A stretch of DNA of 64,000 nt, from the NCBI GenBank assembly GCA_905250115.1, contig CAJNOI010000011.1, forward strand, positions 435,550-499,549. The letters run 5' to 3'. This document shows, one piece after another, positions 33,824 through 44,198 of the stretch; the stretch's first letter is position 1; each line of letters opens with the position of its first letter. A model generated the notes under the pieces. The model was not told where the DNA came from. It did no database searches and saw nothing but the letters and a program-made list of their open reading frames with translations. Position numbers and translations under genes: made by a program. The DNA is from Adineta steineri. Its lineage: Eukaryota; Rotifera; Eurotatoria; Adinetida; Adinetidae.

Positions 33824-33861
33824 GCTATCGATAAAAAATGAAAATAAGTAGATAAACCATC

Positions 33862-33926
33862 TTGAGGATGGGTGTGAGTATAGGAGCTAGGCGAATACAG
33901 TATCCAAACCCACACCCATCCTCAAA
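33862..33926. repeat. telomere-like hairpin element, copy 7 (best-preserved)
   Basis: CTTGAGGATGGGTGTGAGTA, then 'taggagctaggcgaatac', then 'agtatccaaacccacacccatcctcaa'. The outer 20 bases pair with the inner-facing end as inverted repeats. The loop matches copy 5, which defines a consensus element of about 65 bp. It sits about 40 bp upstream of glycosyltransferase copy A, close to where its 5' similarity to copies B and C fades. Confidence 0.8.
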
Positions 33927-34383
33927 AATAGTGATTTTGTTATATTAGAGTGGAGAAAAGGATAGAACTATCACTTTGATTGAGAGATAACAGACAGATA
34001 ATTATCTATGTAATGGTAGGCGAAAATTTGACAGTTACTATTTGCTTCTTAGTTATGTAGGACAAAATGGCGAACTCTATTAGAGATAAAGGCAAAAAAA
34101 GCTACTATCTACACGTAAATTTTTTGGGAAAATATGGTTTCTATTTATTTAGACGAGGCAATAATAAAGAAAAATCAATTCTATCTTCATAAATCATAAA
34201 TTAAAAAAAATATATATGCTTGATCAAATTTTGCAAAAAGATAAATGTTAGCTTTCATAAGTACAGACCCATTGGCGACGAGTTGTTACTGATTGAATGT
34301 GATAGAATGAAAGAAAAAGATGCCTTTCGTATAATTCAAATCACATACCTTCTGCAATCCGAACAGATATCTTAGTCTTCATT

Positions 34384-34598
34384 TTACAGGCAGATAAGAA
34401 ACAAAATATACAGCGTTTCGGCACGTAAAAATGTGCGTTTTTTACGCGACGAAAAAAACATTTTTTGAAAGCAAAACGATGAAGACACCCTCTGTTGTTA
34501 GCAACTCAATTTTTTCTAAAAAAAAGAATTTTTCTCCAGTATAAAAAGCGCACATTTTTACGCATAGAAGTGCCATATTTTTCGTTCCTTGCCTGTAA
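34384..34598. mobile_element. MITE-like inverted-repeat element, 215 bp
   Basis: Starts 'ttacaggcagataagaaaca' and ends with the near-complement '...tttttcgttccttgcctgtaa'. Inside, 'ggcacgtaaaaatgtgcg' (about 34420) is mirrored by 'cgcacatttttacgcatag' and 'aagtgcc' (about 34549-34574). Almost the whole element can fold back on itself. It has no coding capacity, and the superfamily is unknown. Confidence 0.6.
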
Positions 34599-37388
34599 CA
34601 TTCTAGTCGACTGGAATTAAAGAAAAACAACTTTTTAACCACAATAAATGAGCATAAAAATGGGTACATTTAATATTTTTCGTTTGTTTTTAAATATGTC
34701 GTCACTTTTTTTTATACAATGAAGTGATGGAAACAAAAACGTAAAAAATCTGCATAGAAACGATGAGAATCACAGACTTTTTCTTGTTCTTTTTCGATTA
34801 TTCGCTATCAGCCCGCTATCCGGATTTTTCTTTTTTTACTGAATTATTTAGTTGAAAAAATTCTAGTGAACTACTTCTTATTGAGTGTTAATAGATTCAT
34901 CTCTTGGCAATACATCATCTGTTGTTGGACACAGGACACTGAGATCATAAAAAGTTTAAAAGGATTTGACCAGAGAGCGTTTTCTCGAAATGCTAAAACC
35001 ATTTTCCTGCTTTTCTCAATGAAATTGACCAACAACTGAAAACCTTCTGATGAACTCAAACGCATCGTACATATTTGAATTTTTAGCAGTACAGGCTCAC
35101 AGATACTGCTAGTTAGCTTGCGAATACTAAATTGTTTGATATTTCGTTTTTGAGTTACAAATTATTAGCTCAACTGGAAAAATTACAATGCTATAATTGT
35201 TTACAGTGCTGTTTTGAATGTGATGGGAAGCAAAGTATTTATGTAGTCCTTCGCAGTTTCTTCCTTTCTCGACGTCCGCATGAAAAGTGATGATTTTGCA
35301 TCACGATTATCTCAGCAATGAAACATCTGAAAATACTCGTTTCAATGCGAGATTAATATATCAAGATCGAACTCATATCACACGTTTTCCGATTTTGAAC
35401 AGCATATTTAGTACGTTTACAGAAAGCGTAGCAAAAATACGATTTTGGCTTTTGTTTTTAAGTTTCCAGATAATTAAAAACGACTTTGAGGTTTTCACAG
35501 ATTTCTCAACATTCTCTATTATAGTAGGATATAGTCAAATTTATATCATCGAAATCGAGAGTTCAAACTATGACATATTGAAAGAACACTGATTTATTTT
35601 TTAATTATTCATCTGATTCATTATCTATCATCAGCTGTAAAAACATTTGTTAGAAAGAAATACACCTAGCTTTTTGTTTTGCTTTTCGTTTTAATTATCT
35701 CGAAACACAAAATTAGCCATAGAACCTCTTGTTAATTCACGTGTAGCTAACTTAGGATTGAATTGTTAATTTCGATTACTAATTGTAATTAATTTACTTA
35801 ATATTAGTCAAATCGTATTATTGAGTCTGCCATTCTTTTTTGTTCATCTTCGTTGCAGTATTAAATAGTAATAATCTTTAGAAAAAGCAATACAAGTAAG
35901 CAATAATATAGTTGTATTTTACATAAATTCACTTTCAACACACATTTATAAACATATTCGAGTAAAATGTTCAAAACTCGACGTGCTTTATCAAAAATTT
36001 TTAAACGTTTGAATAATTCAATATGATGTGGTAGAGATAAAAATTACTCTGTATCTTGCTTAATTTTTTTAATTCAGACTTTACTTAAAGAAAATGATCC
36101 GATAATGACTGATTTTCATTTTCGATATCTCATCTATCTCAGTATTTCAATTTGGATTTTAATAATGAGATGTAAACCTTGCATGTACTGATTTGTTCTC
36201 TTCTGTTGAAAGATTCATGATAAGAATTTTAAAGGATATTGAAGAGTTCCAGATAACATTAGTAAACTATATATTATACTAAATAATGCTGAATTGTGAC
36301 TCGAAATTCACTCAACTACAAGCTGCTATTTTGGATATTTGTAGTTAATTTAATTCAGCTGGTTAAAATATTAGATACGCACTGGGTTGTTCAAAACAAA
36401 GTCTCAATGCTCATCTAACAGATTTTCTCTCGTTTACAATTGTTGATATCGAAATTAGGATTGTCATTGATAGTGTATGTATGTATGTATGATCGAAATA
36501 ATCTATGAAAGTTAATATAGTATTGAAAAGTTGCTTGAGTTGATAGATCGTGTAATAATTAGTTCTGTATGTGATTGCCTCATATAGAACAGACATAAGA
36601 TTATTGAATATGCATTATATGGATATACTTGTAGATGTTGGAAATTCAAAATAAATATACTTTTATCAATATCAAATAAAAGAATGAAAAAGAAAAAGTG
36701 TATATTTGACTAACAACAAACGACGTTGTTTTAACATCGTTTCTTTTTCGCGGAGAGACACGATATTTGTTATTGTATATAAGATTTATGATACTTGGAT
36801 GTATATTTCGCTTTTATTCTTTCGGGGAAATATTGCAATATATACTGTTAGATAACTGTAAAAACTCAGTTGGTAAATGATAATATTCCAGTGATTAAAG
36901 AAGAATAGTTTGTGAAAATGCTATTCTTTTTTTCAAAGGTCTCTGTTAGAGTATCATCACTGTAAATACTGATAAAATTTAACAATCCACAAGTTCTGTG
37001 TTCTGAAATGAATGAAACCTTATCGATCAGAAATAATTATAAAATTGAAAAGGATTCTTGAAAATCATCACGATAGATATTTCTGATTCATTCTCATCAA
37101 ATCGATTGTTAATGGTGAATAATTATCTCATATAATTATAAGTAAGTATATGTTAATATTACTCTTTATTAATCTGTCGATTAATTGGAAATTGTATTGT
37201 TTGTATTATTTTCATCTGCTAATCAATGTATATGGCCACAATCACTTATAGATGACTAATTTTAATCAATATCGACATTATCTCTTCATTTCAAAAGATC
37301 CTTGAGAATAAAATAAGAAAAACTATGACTTGCATAATTATAATAGTACTTATGACGACAAATCTGTTAAGAGAAAAATCAAGTTCTT

Positions 37389-37443
37389 TGGGATGTGGGT
37401 GTACGTTTGAGATGGGAATAATACCTATACGTACTCACAGCGT
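37389..37443. repeat. telomere-like hairpin element, degraded copy 8
   Basis: 'ggatgtgggtgtacgtttgag' is followed by a spacer and 'tacgtactcacagcgtcc'. The arms still pair partly (gtgggtgtacgt / acgtactcac). It is followed directly by a GC-richer, structured stretch of about 110 bp. Confidence 0.45.
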
Positions 37444-38232
37444 CCAAATTACACAGGTCACAGCAGGCAGACCTGCTTAGGTTTCTGCTTAGTAGCCTTA
37501 TTGTTGGAGTGCTACAATAGGTGCTCTATCCAACAATTTAGAGCGTGCGATTATTTTTTTCATTCATTTGACAACGAAACAAGATAAAAACCAGTGGTTT
37601 TACCAATGTTGATATCAATGATATATCTTACAGGCATTCATCCCAAGAATATTCCTGGCAACGGCGGATACTTCTACTAGTTAATATTAATATTATAATT
37701 TTAATATTGAATATATTGTTCATTTATCGAACAATGAGTTTAATATTAATTTTTATTTACTCTTCTTAATGTAAATATATGTAGAAGATTGAGCAGACTT
37801 TATTGATCGTTCACAGAAAAGAACACACGATCATTTGGTTTTTCTCCTTGTGTAATTTCAATATACTATTCAAGAAACAGGAGAAAATACAATGAGCCTG
37901 TTGACGTACATTATTCGCAGAGTAAATATGTGTCTTTTATATTAACGATATTCTCTCCTATTTGTGAAGAAAGTTGGAAAAAATAAATTCTTTTTTCTTC
38001 TTCCTACTCACCTGGTTGTACGATATAAACTGAATGATACACAGGACATGATTTTATTACAGATAATATAGGTAATAAACATAAAAAAAAATAGCTAATG
38101 ATATCATAAAAACATTGTGATAAAGAGATCTGATTCCCATATAATAGCAGTATTCGTTTCTTTGCTTAACCATCAATTCTTCAGTTCTTCAACTACCTTC
38201 ATTTGTCGTCCGATTATTAATACATACGTATC

Positions 38233-40326
38233 ATGGATCCAAAACCTTCAAAATCCAGCGCAAAATCGTCTCATGGAGCAACAGCATCGTATGTTCGTCA
38301 ACCCCGACAACGTATAACACAAAATTACCTTCTCATCTGGGTAGATGCCAGCATCGACGAACGAAAAAAGGATTGCCAAGACACACTCACTCAGTTGAAG
38401 AATGTGGTCAATGATGTCAAGTTATGCACTGAACCGGATCAGTGCATCCAAGTACTCAACAGGGTTGACAAGGAACAAGTCTTTGTCATAACATCAGGCT
38501 CATTAGGTCAACATTTGGTTCCTGAAATTCATGGCATACCACAGCTAGATGCCATTTACATCTTTTGTGGCAACAAATCCAGACATGAGGGTTGGACTCA
38601 AAATTGGACAAAAGTCAAAGGTGTCCATACAAATATCAAAGAAATATGCCAAGCATTACAATTGGCAGTTAAACAATGCGACCAAGACACAATTGCCATA
38701 AGTTTTCTTTCGGTAAATGAAATGGCTTCAACTAATAATTTAAATCAGCTGGAGCCAACTTTTATGTACACACAACTATTCAAGGAAATCCTCCTTGATA
38801 TCAAATACGGCCCCAAGGCAGTCCATGACTTAGCAGTCTGTTGTTGTGAAGTTTTTGCTGGTAATCCAGTTGAATTGCAGGTAATTGATGAATTCGAACA
38901 TGACTATCATCCACAGAAAGCAATATGGTGGTATACACGTGAGTGTTTTACCTACAAAATGCTCAATCAAGCACTTCGAATGTTGAATGCCGATATAATC
39001 ATTAATATGGGCTTTTTTCTACGTGATGTTCATAAACAAATTCAACAGTTGCATGAACAACAGGTCAGTAGTTATGGACGAAAACCTTTTATAGTTTATC
39101 GAGGACAAGGTCTTATGAAATCAGACTTTGCAAAGCTTCAGAAAACAAAAGGTGGACTTATGTCATTTAACAATTTCTTGTCCACCAGTAGAGATAAAGA
39201 AGTGTCACTCGAATTTGCTCGACGTGCTTCAACAGAATTGGATAAGATGGGCATTCTGTTTATAATGACCATTGACCCTTGTATTAAATCAACACCATTT
39301 ACCTCCATCAAAGAGGAGAGTTATTTTAAGGAAGAAGAAGAAATTCTCTTTTCAATGCACACCGTGTTTCGAGTGAGTGCAATTAAACAAATGGACAATA
39401 AGAATCAACTTTATCAAGTTGAATTAGAATTAACATCAGATGATGATCAACAACTACGATCACTTACTGATCGTATACGAAAAGAAACTGGTGGTACTGG
39501 ATGGCAAAGATTGGGTGACTTATTGATTACAGTTGGTCAATTTAATAAAGCTGAAGAACTTTATAATGTATTACTCGACCAGACATCTGATGAGGGTAAA
39601 AAAGCGCTTTATTATAATCAGCTTGGAGGTGTCCATATGAATCAAGGTGAATATGATGAGGCTATTCGTTATTTCGAAAAAGCACTTGAAATTTGGCAAA
39701 AAACTCTTCCTTCAAATCATCCTNNNNNNNNNNTTGAAATTTGGCAAAAAACTCTTCCTTCAAATCATCCTAATTTGGCTACTTCATACAATAATATCGG
39801 TGATGTGTATGACAAGATGGGAGAGTACTGGAAAGCACTTTCATTTTATGAAAAAGCACATGAAATTCAACAAAAAACTCTTCCATCAAATCATCCTGAT
39901 TTGGCTACTTCGTACAACAACATCGGTCTGGCGTATAACAACATGGGAGAGTACTCGAAAGCACTTCCATATTTCGAAAAAGCACTTGAAATTGATCAAA
40001 AAACTCTTCCTTCAAATCATCCTGATTTGGCTATTTCGTACAACAACATCGGTTTGGTGTATAACGAGAATGGAGAGTACTCAAAAGCACTTTTATTTTA
40101 CGAAAAAGCACTTGAAATTAAACAAAAAACTCTTCCTTCAAATCACCCTTCATTAGCTACTTCATACAACAACATCGCTGGTGTGTGTTACAATATGAAA
40201 GACTATTCGAAAGCACTTTCATATTTTGAACGTGCCCTGAACATCAGACAACATGCATTATCTCCAACTCGTCCTGACATCAAAAGTGTGAAAGAGAGTA
40301 TTGAAATTGTAAAAAAGAAGTTATGA
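38233..40326 (+). CDS. mono-ADP-ribosyltransferase with TPR array (ART-TPR), intact copy
   Basis: A single-exon frame of 697 codons including a 10-N gap. Residues 31-150 are an unassigned alpha/beta domain (YLLIWVDASID, VFVITSGSLGQHLVP, LDAIYIFCGN). Residues about 220-420 are an arginine-specific-type ART domain with the R-S-E triad: Arg290 in YRGQG, Ser-Thr-Ser at 317-319, and E368-x-E370 before ILFSMHTVF. From about 430 to the end there are kinesin-light-chain-type TPRs with a 42-residue period (TLPSNHPDLATSYNNIG..Y...GEY.KAL..YEKALEI). It presumably transfers one ADP-ribose from NAD+ to proteins selected by the TPRs; no signal peptide, so probably cytosolic. The family is abundant in bdelloid rotifers. 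Paralogue of the pseudogene at 10885-12819, in opposite orientation. The repeat number is uncertain because of the gap. Confidence 0.88.
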   Translation: MDPKPSKSSAKSSHGATASYVRQPRQRITQNYLLIWVDASIDERKKDCQDTLTQLKNVVNDVKLCTEPDQCIQVLNRVDKEQVFVITSGSLGQHLVPEIHGIPQLDAIYIFCGNKSRHEGWTQNWTKVKGVHTNIKEICQALQLAVKQCDQDTIAISFLSVNEMASTNNLNQLEPTFMYTQLFKEILLDIKYGPKAVHDLAVCCCEVFAGNPVELQVIDEFEHDYHPQKAIWWYTRECFTYKMLNQALRMLNADIIINMGFFLRDVHKQIQQLHEQQVSSYGRKPFIVYRGQGLMKSDFAKLQKTKGGLMSFNNFLSTSRDKEVSLEFARRASTELDKMGILFIMTIDPCIKSTPFTSIKEESYFKEEEEILFSMHTVFRVSAIKQMDNKNQLYQVELELTSDDDQQLRSLTDRIRKETGGTGWQRLGDLLITVGQFNKAEELYNVLLDQTSDEGKKALYYNQLGGVHMNQGEYDEAIRYFEKALEIWQKTLPSNHPXXXXEIWQKTLPSNHPNLATSYNNIGDVYDKMGEYWKALSFYEKAHEIQQKTLPSNHPDLATSYNNIGLAYNNMGEYSKALPYFEKALEIDQKTLPSNHPDLAISYNNIGLVYNENGEYSKALLFYEKALEIKQKTLPSNHPSLATSYNNIAGVCYNMKDYSKALSYFERALNIRQHALSPTRPDIKSVKESIEIVKKKL
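39724..39733. other. 10-N assembly gap inside the TPR array
   Basis: The 36 or so bases before the gap ('gaaatttggcaaaaaactct' and on through 'tccttcaaatcatcct') are repeated exactly after it. This is typical of a local assembly that could not resolve identical tandem repeats, so one unit may be duplicated or missing. Confidence 0.9.
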
Positions 40327-40505
40327 AGGATATTTTATAAATAAATAAAAGAATATTTTGTTCACTTGTTTTTGAATTAATTCTATTTTGTAGTGACTCG
40401 CGCGCGCGTACAGAGAGCAACTCTGTAAACAATAAAAACGTAATAGACAAAGCCGACTGATAAGGTAATACGCATACATATATATATGTATATACATAAA
40501 AGAGA
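40327..40505 (+). repeat. 3' flank of ART-TPR shared with pseudogene copy
   Basis: Matches the reverse complement of 10715-10884, including an alternating CG run (cgcgcgcg) and a stem-loop with arms acaga(g/c)/(c/g)tctgt. Contains AATAAA-type sequence (ataaataaataaaag) near 40340, a plausible polyadenylation signal. Confidence 0.7.
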
Positions 40506-40697
40506 ATGTTATCTAACAGTTGATTAAAAAGATCTTATCTATAACTAGTGACACCTGTCCATCTGAAAAGGCTAGAGAAATTTACTATTTCTTTTGTTCT
40601 ATAGTAGAATAAGTAGATAATCCAATTGAATTGATTTTTAATTGGTCATATATTGACATTTAATAATTCAGTATAATAAGTGATTTAAAATTTTGTA

Positions 40698-43495
40698 GTC
40701 AAAGAATTGATAACAAAACTAATATAATATTAAACAAATTATTAAATCATCGTTCAGTATCTCTAATAGTTTTTAAAAAACGTTCATTGATTATCAAATC
40801 TGATTTTGATTTGGGTAATCAAATGAAATTATTGAATAATCAGAAAGAATTTACAAAAGCACTCGAATTATTTGATAAATACAAGAAAAATAATACTCAG
40901 TCATTATCCACTTTGACAATAACACAAGCTTTGAAAGCATGTGCTCAAACTGGTGATCTACAACGTGGTTCAACTATTCATCAATTTCTTTCATCTCGTT
41001 TCGAAAAAAACTCTGCAATATTAACATCATTAATTCATTTCTATAGTAAGTTTATCTTATAGAATTGGCTCTGACCTGCTTTCACCTAAGTGCAATGTGG
41101 TGCTGTTCCATCTAGTCAATTTTTGTTCGATAACTCAACAAATAAGACATTATTCATTTATGGTGCAATGATGAAAGGTAGAAAAAATTTTTATATTTCC
41201 TAAATAATTGAACTATTTTCAGGTTATATCAAAAATAATATGCCGAACAAAGCGATCGATCTTTTCAATCAAATTCAAAATCCTGATAAAGTTATTCTAA
41301 TTCTCTTTTTTAATGCTTGCGCTCAATTGGAAACACATGAAGCATTAAATCTAATAAAAAATGTCTCATCAAAACTTCAAAAACCTTCGTATTCAGATTT
41401 AAATCTTTTAACTTCTCTCATTGACGCACTAATGAAGTGTGGTGATGTAATACATGCTCAATCTTTGTTTGATAACTCAACAAAGAAAACATTATTCATG
41501 TATGGTGCAATGATGAAAGGTATAAAGAATTTTTATAGCTCCTAATTAATTGATGTAACTATTTTAAGGTTATATCAAAAATAATATGCCAAATAAAGCG
41601 ATCGATCTTTTCAATGAGATTAAAAATCCTGATGAAGTTATTATTAGTCTTTTGTTTGATGCTTGTGCTGAATTAAAAACGTCTAAAGCATTACATTTAG
41701 TGAAAAATGTCTTATCAAAACTTCCTAAATCTTCTTATTCAAATCTTTATCTTTTGACTTCTTTAATTGATGCACTAATGAAGTGTGGTGATGTAAAATA
41801 TGCTTAATTATTGTTTGATAAATCAATAAAAAAAATCTTGCCTATGTTTGGAGCAATGATGAAAGGTAGAAAATTGATTTTTATATTTATAAATTGTTTA
41901 ATCTCAATTTTCTAAAGGTTTTATAATAAATAATATGCCAACGAAAGCAATTGATCTATTTAATCAAATAAAAGAACCAAATCTTGTTATTTATCTGATT
42001 ACTATCAATGGTCTCTCTCAAATTGGTATTTTATCGATGTGTGAATTGATTGTTGAAAAAATACCAAATTGTTTTCTTATGAATAATCATATTCAAAATG
42101 CATTAATTGATATGTGGGTTAGTTTAAGTAAATTTCTTCGTGATTTTTTTTCTATTTAAAAAAATTTCATTAGGGAAAAAGTGGCTGTGTGGATCAAGCA
42201 AAGAAAGTTTTTGAAAATATGTCTCAACTAGATGAAACCAGTTATACAGTAATGAGTCAGTTTATTTATTTTCCTCTGAAAATAGAAATGATTTTTTTAT
42301 CGATTAGTTAATTCTTATGGTTTAAATGGAATGGGTATTGAAGCAATTGAACTTTTTCATAAAGTTCCATCACATTTGATACAAGAATCAACTTATGTTT
42401 GTGTTCTAAACGCCTGTTCACATTCTGGACTTGTTCAACAAGCTCGTTCGATATTCAACAATATTCAAATGAAAACAGAAAAAATTTATACTGTTATGGT
42501 AAACTAAATAATACGTTTGTTTTTTGATCAATTTTTATTCTACAAGATTGATTGTCTCAGTCGTGCATCTCGTTTTGAAGAAGCACAACAACTGATCGAT
42601 CAATTTGAATGTGATCATCTTCCTGGATGGGCTATGTATAGTAAGTACTCTTGAAATATTATGAAGATTTGTATGTTGATTAGATGTTAGCCTGTTAAAA
42701 TAGAAATATAAGATTGGCAGATATCTAAGAAATCAATTTTATTTGATTATTTTCATTTTAGTGGCACTATTATCAGGTGTTCGAAATAAAAATAATAGTC
42801 ATTTATCACAACAAATTGTTGATCGTATGAAGAAACTTTTTCCTCAAATGATCGATTCATTGAATTCAGCTTCAATCCTTCTTGCCAATGTTTATGGATC
42901 GACAGGACAAATTGGCAAGGCATCAGATATCAAAATTCAATTACAACAATCGGGTGTGAGGAGAACAGTCGGTGTGTCAACAACTGCAGTCAATGGACAA
43001 CTTTTTGTAAGTTTAGAACTATAAAAGCTTTTTACACAGATGACATTCAATGATTTTATTTTATTTTTTTAGCAATTTCGAGCTCATGATCAATCTCATC
43101 CACAAGCTAAGAAAATCTATGCTGAAATTGAAAAAATATCTGCCGAACTTATTGAACACGGTCATCAATACGATGCAAGTTGGATTACACGACCGTTAGA
43201 TCTGGACGAAACTGTTGAATCAACACTGTGTGGGCATAGTGAAAGACTTGCAATTGCATGGAATTTTGTAGAAAATCCCCATGCATCATTAATTCAAGTG
43301 ACAAATAATCTTCGAGTTTGTGGTGATTGTCGTAAGTGATCATTGAAGATTTTTCCTCTCATTTTCTCTTTCTTCATAGATCGCGCAACAAAATTAATAG
43401 CTTCAATTCGTCAATGTGAAATAATTGTTCGTGATGCAAATCGAATTCATCATTTTTACACAAATGGACAATGCTCATGTCAAGATTATTTCTAG
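40698..43495 (+). CDS. PPR-DYW protein (plant-type RNA editing factor), one premature stop
   Basis: Exons 40698?-41045, 41091-41177, 41223-41519, 41569-41865, 41918-42117, 42174-42255, 42308-42498, 42547-42640, 42762-43006, 43073-43331 and 43380-43495 join in one frame. Pentatricopeptide repeats (MPNKAIDLFNQI.NPD, LLTSLIDALMKCGDV..AQSLFD) are followed by an E-type region and a DYW cytidine-deaminase domain: HSERLA (H-x-E zinc/catalytic site), CGDCH, and HHFYTNGQCSCQDYF at the end (DYF instead of DYW). Such proteins bind organellar RNA and convert C to U. The 5' end (LNKLLNHRSVSLIVFKKRS) looks like a mitochondrial presequence but lacks an ATG; an upstream exon joined at the 'ttttgtag' before 40698 is likely. 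Exon 4 carries an in-frame TAA at 41805-41807, where exon 3 has CAA. Possibly a young pseudogene, or functional if exon 4 is skipped. Confidence 0.85.
41223..41865 (+). repeat. tandem duplication of a PPR exon
   Basis: Exons 3 (41223-41519) and 4 (41569-41865) are each 297 nt with the same phase at both ends. They encode near-identical openings (GYIKNNMPNKAIDLFNQI / GYIKNNMPNKAIDLFNEI) and endings (MMK). Each covers about 99 residues, close to three PPR motifs. Confidence 0.8.
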
Positions 43496-43717
43496 AACAA
43501 GAAATTCAGTTCTTTCTCTGAACATTTTTTTTCATATAAATAGTCAGTTAGAAGCTAGATATTACATATTTTCAACATAATTGAACATATATATCACTTG
43601 CTTTCTTTCCGGGTCTATTGATAAATGATGAAAAAATTAAACAATATCATCTATAATTATATAAAATAATAATTCTTTTTCTCGACATAATTCAATAGAA
43701 GAAATGATATATATTAA

Positions 43718-44198
43718 TCAGTTTTTTTTTCGATACTTAAAAATTGTTTCACGCCAATAATGAGCATATAAAACATCAGCTGCATGATTATCATTCAAAG
43801 AAAACTTAAATGATTGAAATAAGCACAAATGGTTCTCGTATAGATTTAAATGATGAATTAAAAAAACTTGGAAGCATATCAGTTTTCACAAAAACAATTT
43901 CACCATATTTTACTGAACTTAAATTATCGTTTCTTGTTTCATCATATATATAATCAGAAAAAGCTCGAAATGTATCACCACTAATAAAAAGATAAGACGA
44001 ATTTCGATCTGAAGTTGCATGATGATAATAGTAATATGTTGTATTATTATTTGCGACTGTATTATCTAATAATATTGTAAGTTCAGATATGAGTATGGTA
44101 CGGTAGAATTGCGAAAGAATGTACAAAATACATGATAATACAAATATACAGAACAACATATAATATTTTCCAGTTAGAATATTATTAAATCTGACCAT
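43718..44198 (-). pseudogene. exostosin-like glycosyltransferase copy B, internally deleted
   Basis: The first 125 residues match copies A and C (membrane anchor, FISGDTFRAFSDYIYDETR, VFVKTDMLPSFFNSSF). The frame then breaks after REPFVLIS, and the next homologous sequence corresponds to the last 30 residues (LNDN...DVLYAHYWRETIFKYRKK) in another frame. About 180 codons, including the SPPGNGLDCHR motif, are gone. A smaller deletion of about 21 codons lies between two Tyr-rich stretches near the N-terminus (YYYYHHATSDR), where repeated tat triplets could have mediated loss. The 3' oligo-A tract also gained a base. It cannot encode an active enzyme. Confidence 0.85.

Larger units (their letters stand above)
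33927..38232. other. gene-poor interval
   Basis: About 4.3 kb without a credible exon. It contains the inverted-repeat element at 34384 and a hairpin at 37389. Short frames near 34871-35065 and 35287-35592 lack domain similarity or splice support. Confidence 0.5.

Noticed and set aside
35287-35592. Plus-strand frame of about 100 codons in the gene-poor interval
   Set aside because: No domain, no splice context, and amino-acid content typical of chance AT-rich frames.
37480-37560. tRNA gene on the minus strand
   Set aside because: A D-arm-like phrase is present, but no convincing T-arm (GGTTCRANYCC) or acceptor stem could be paired.
39647-40156. Plus-strand frame with repeated KKLFLQIILIW phrases
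   Set aside because: Out-of-frame reading of the TPR array of the ART-TPR gene; the periodicity is that of the 126-bp repeat. The frame at 11558-11067 is the same effect in the pseudogene copy.
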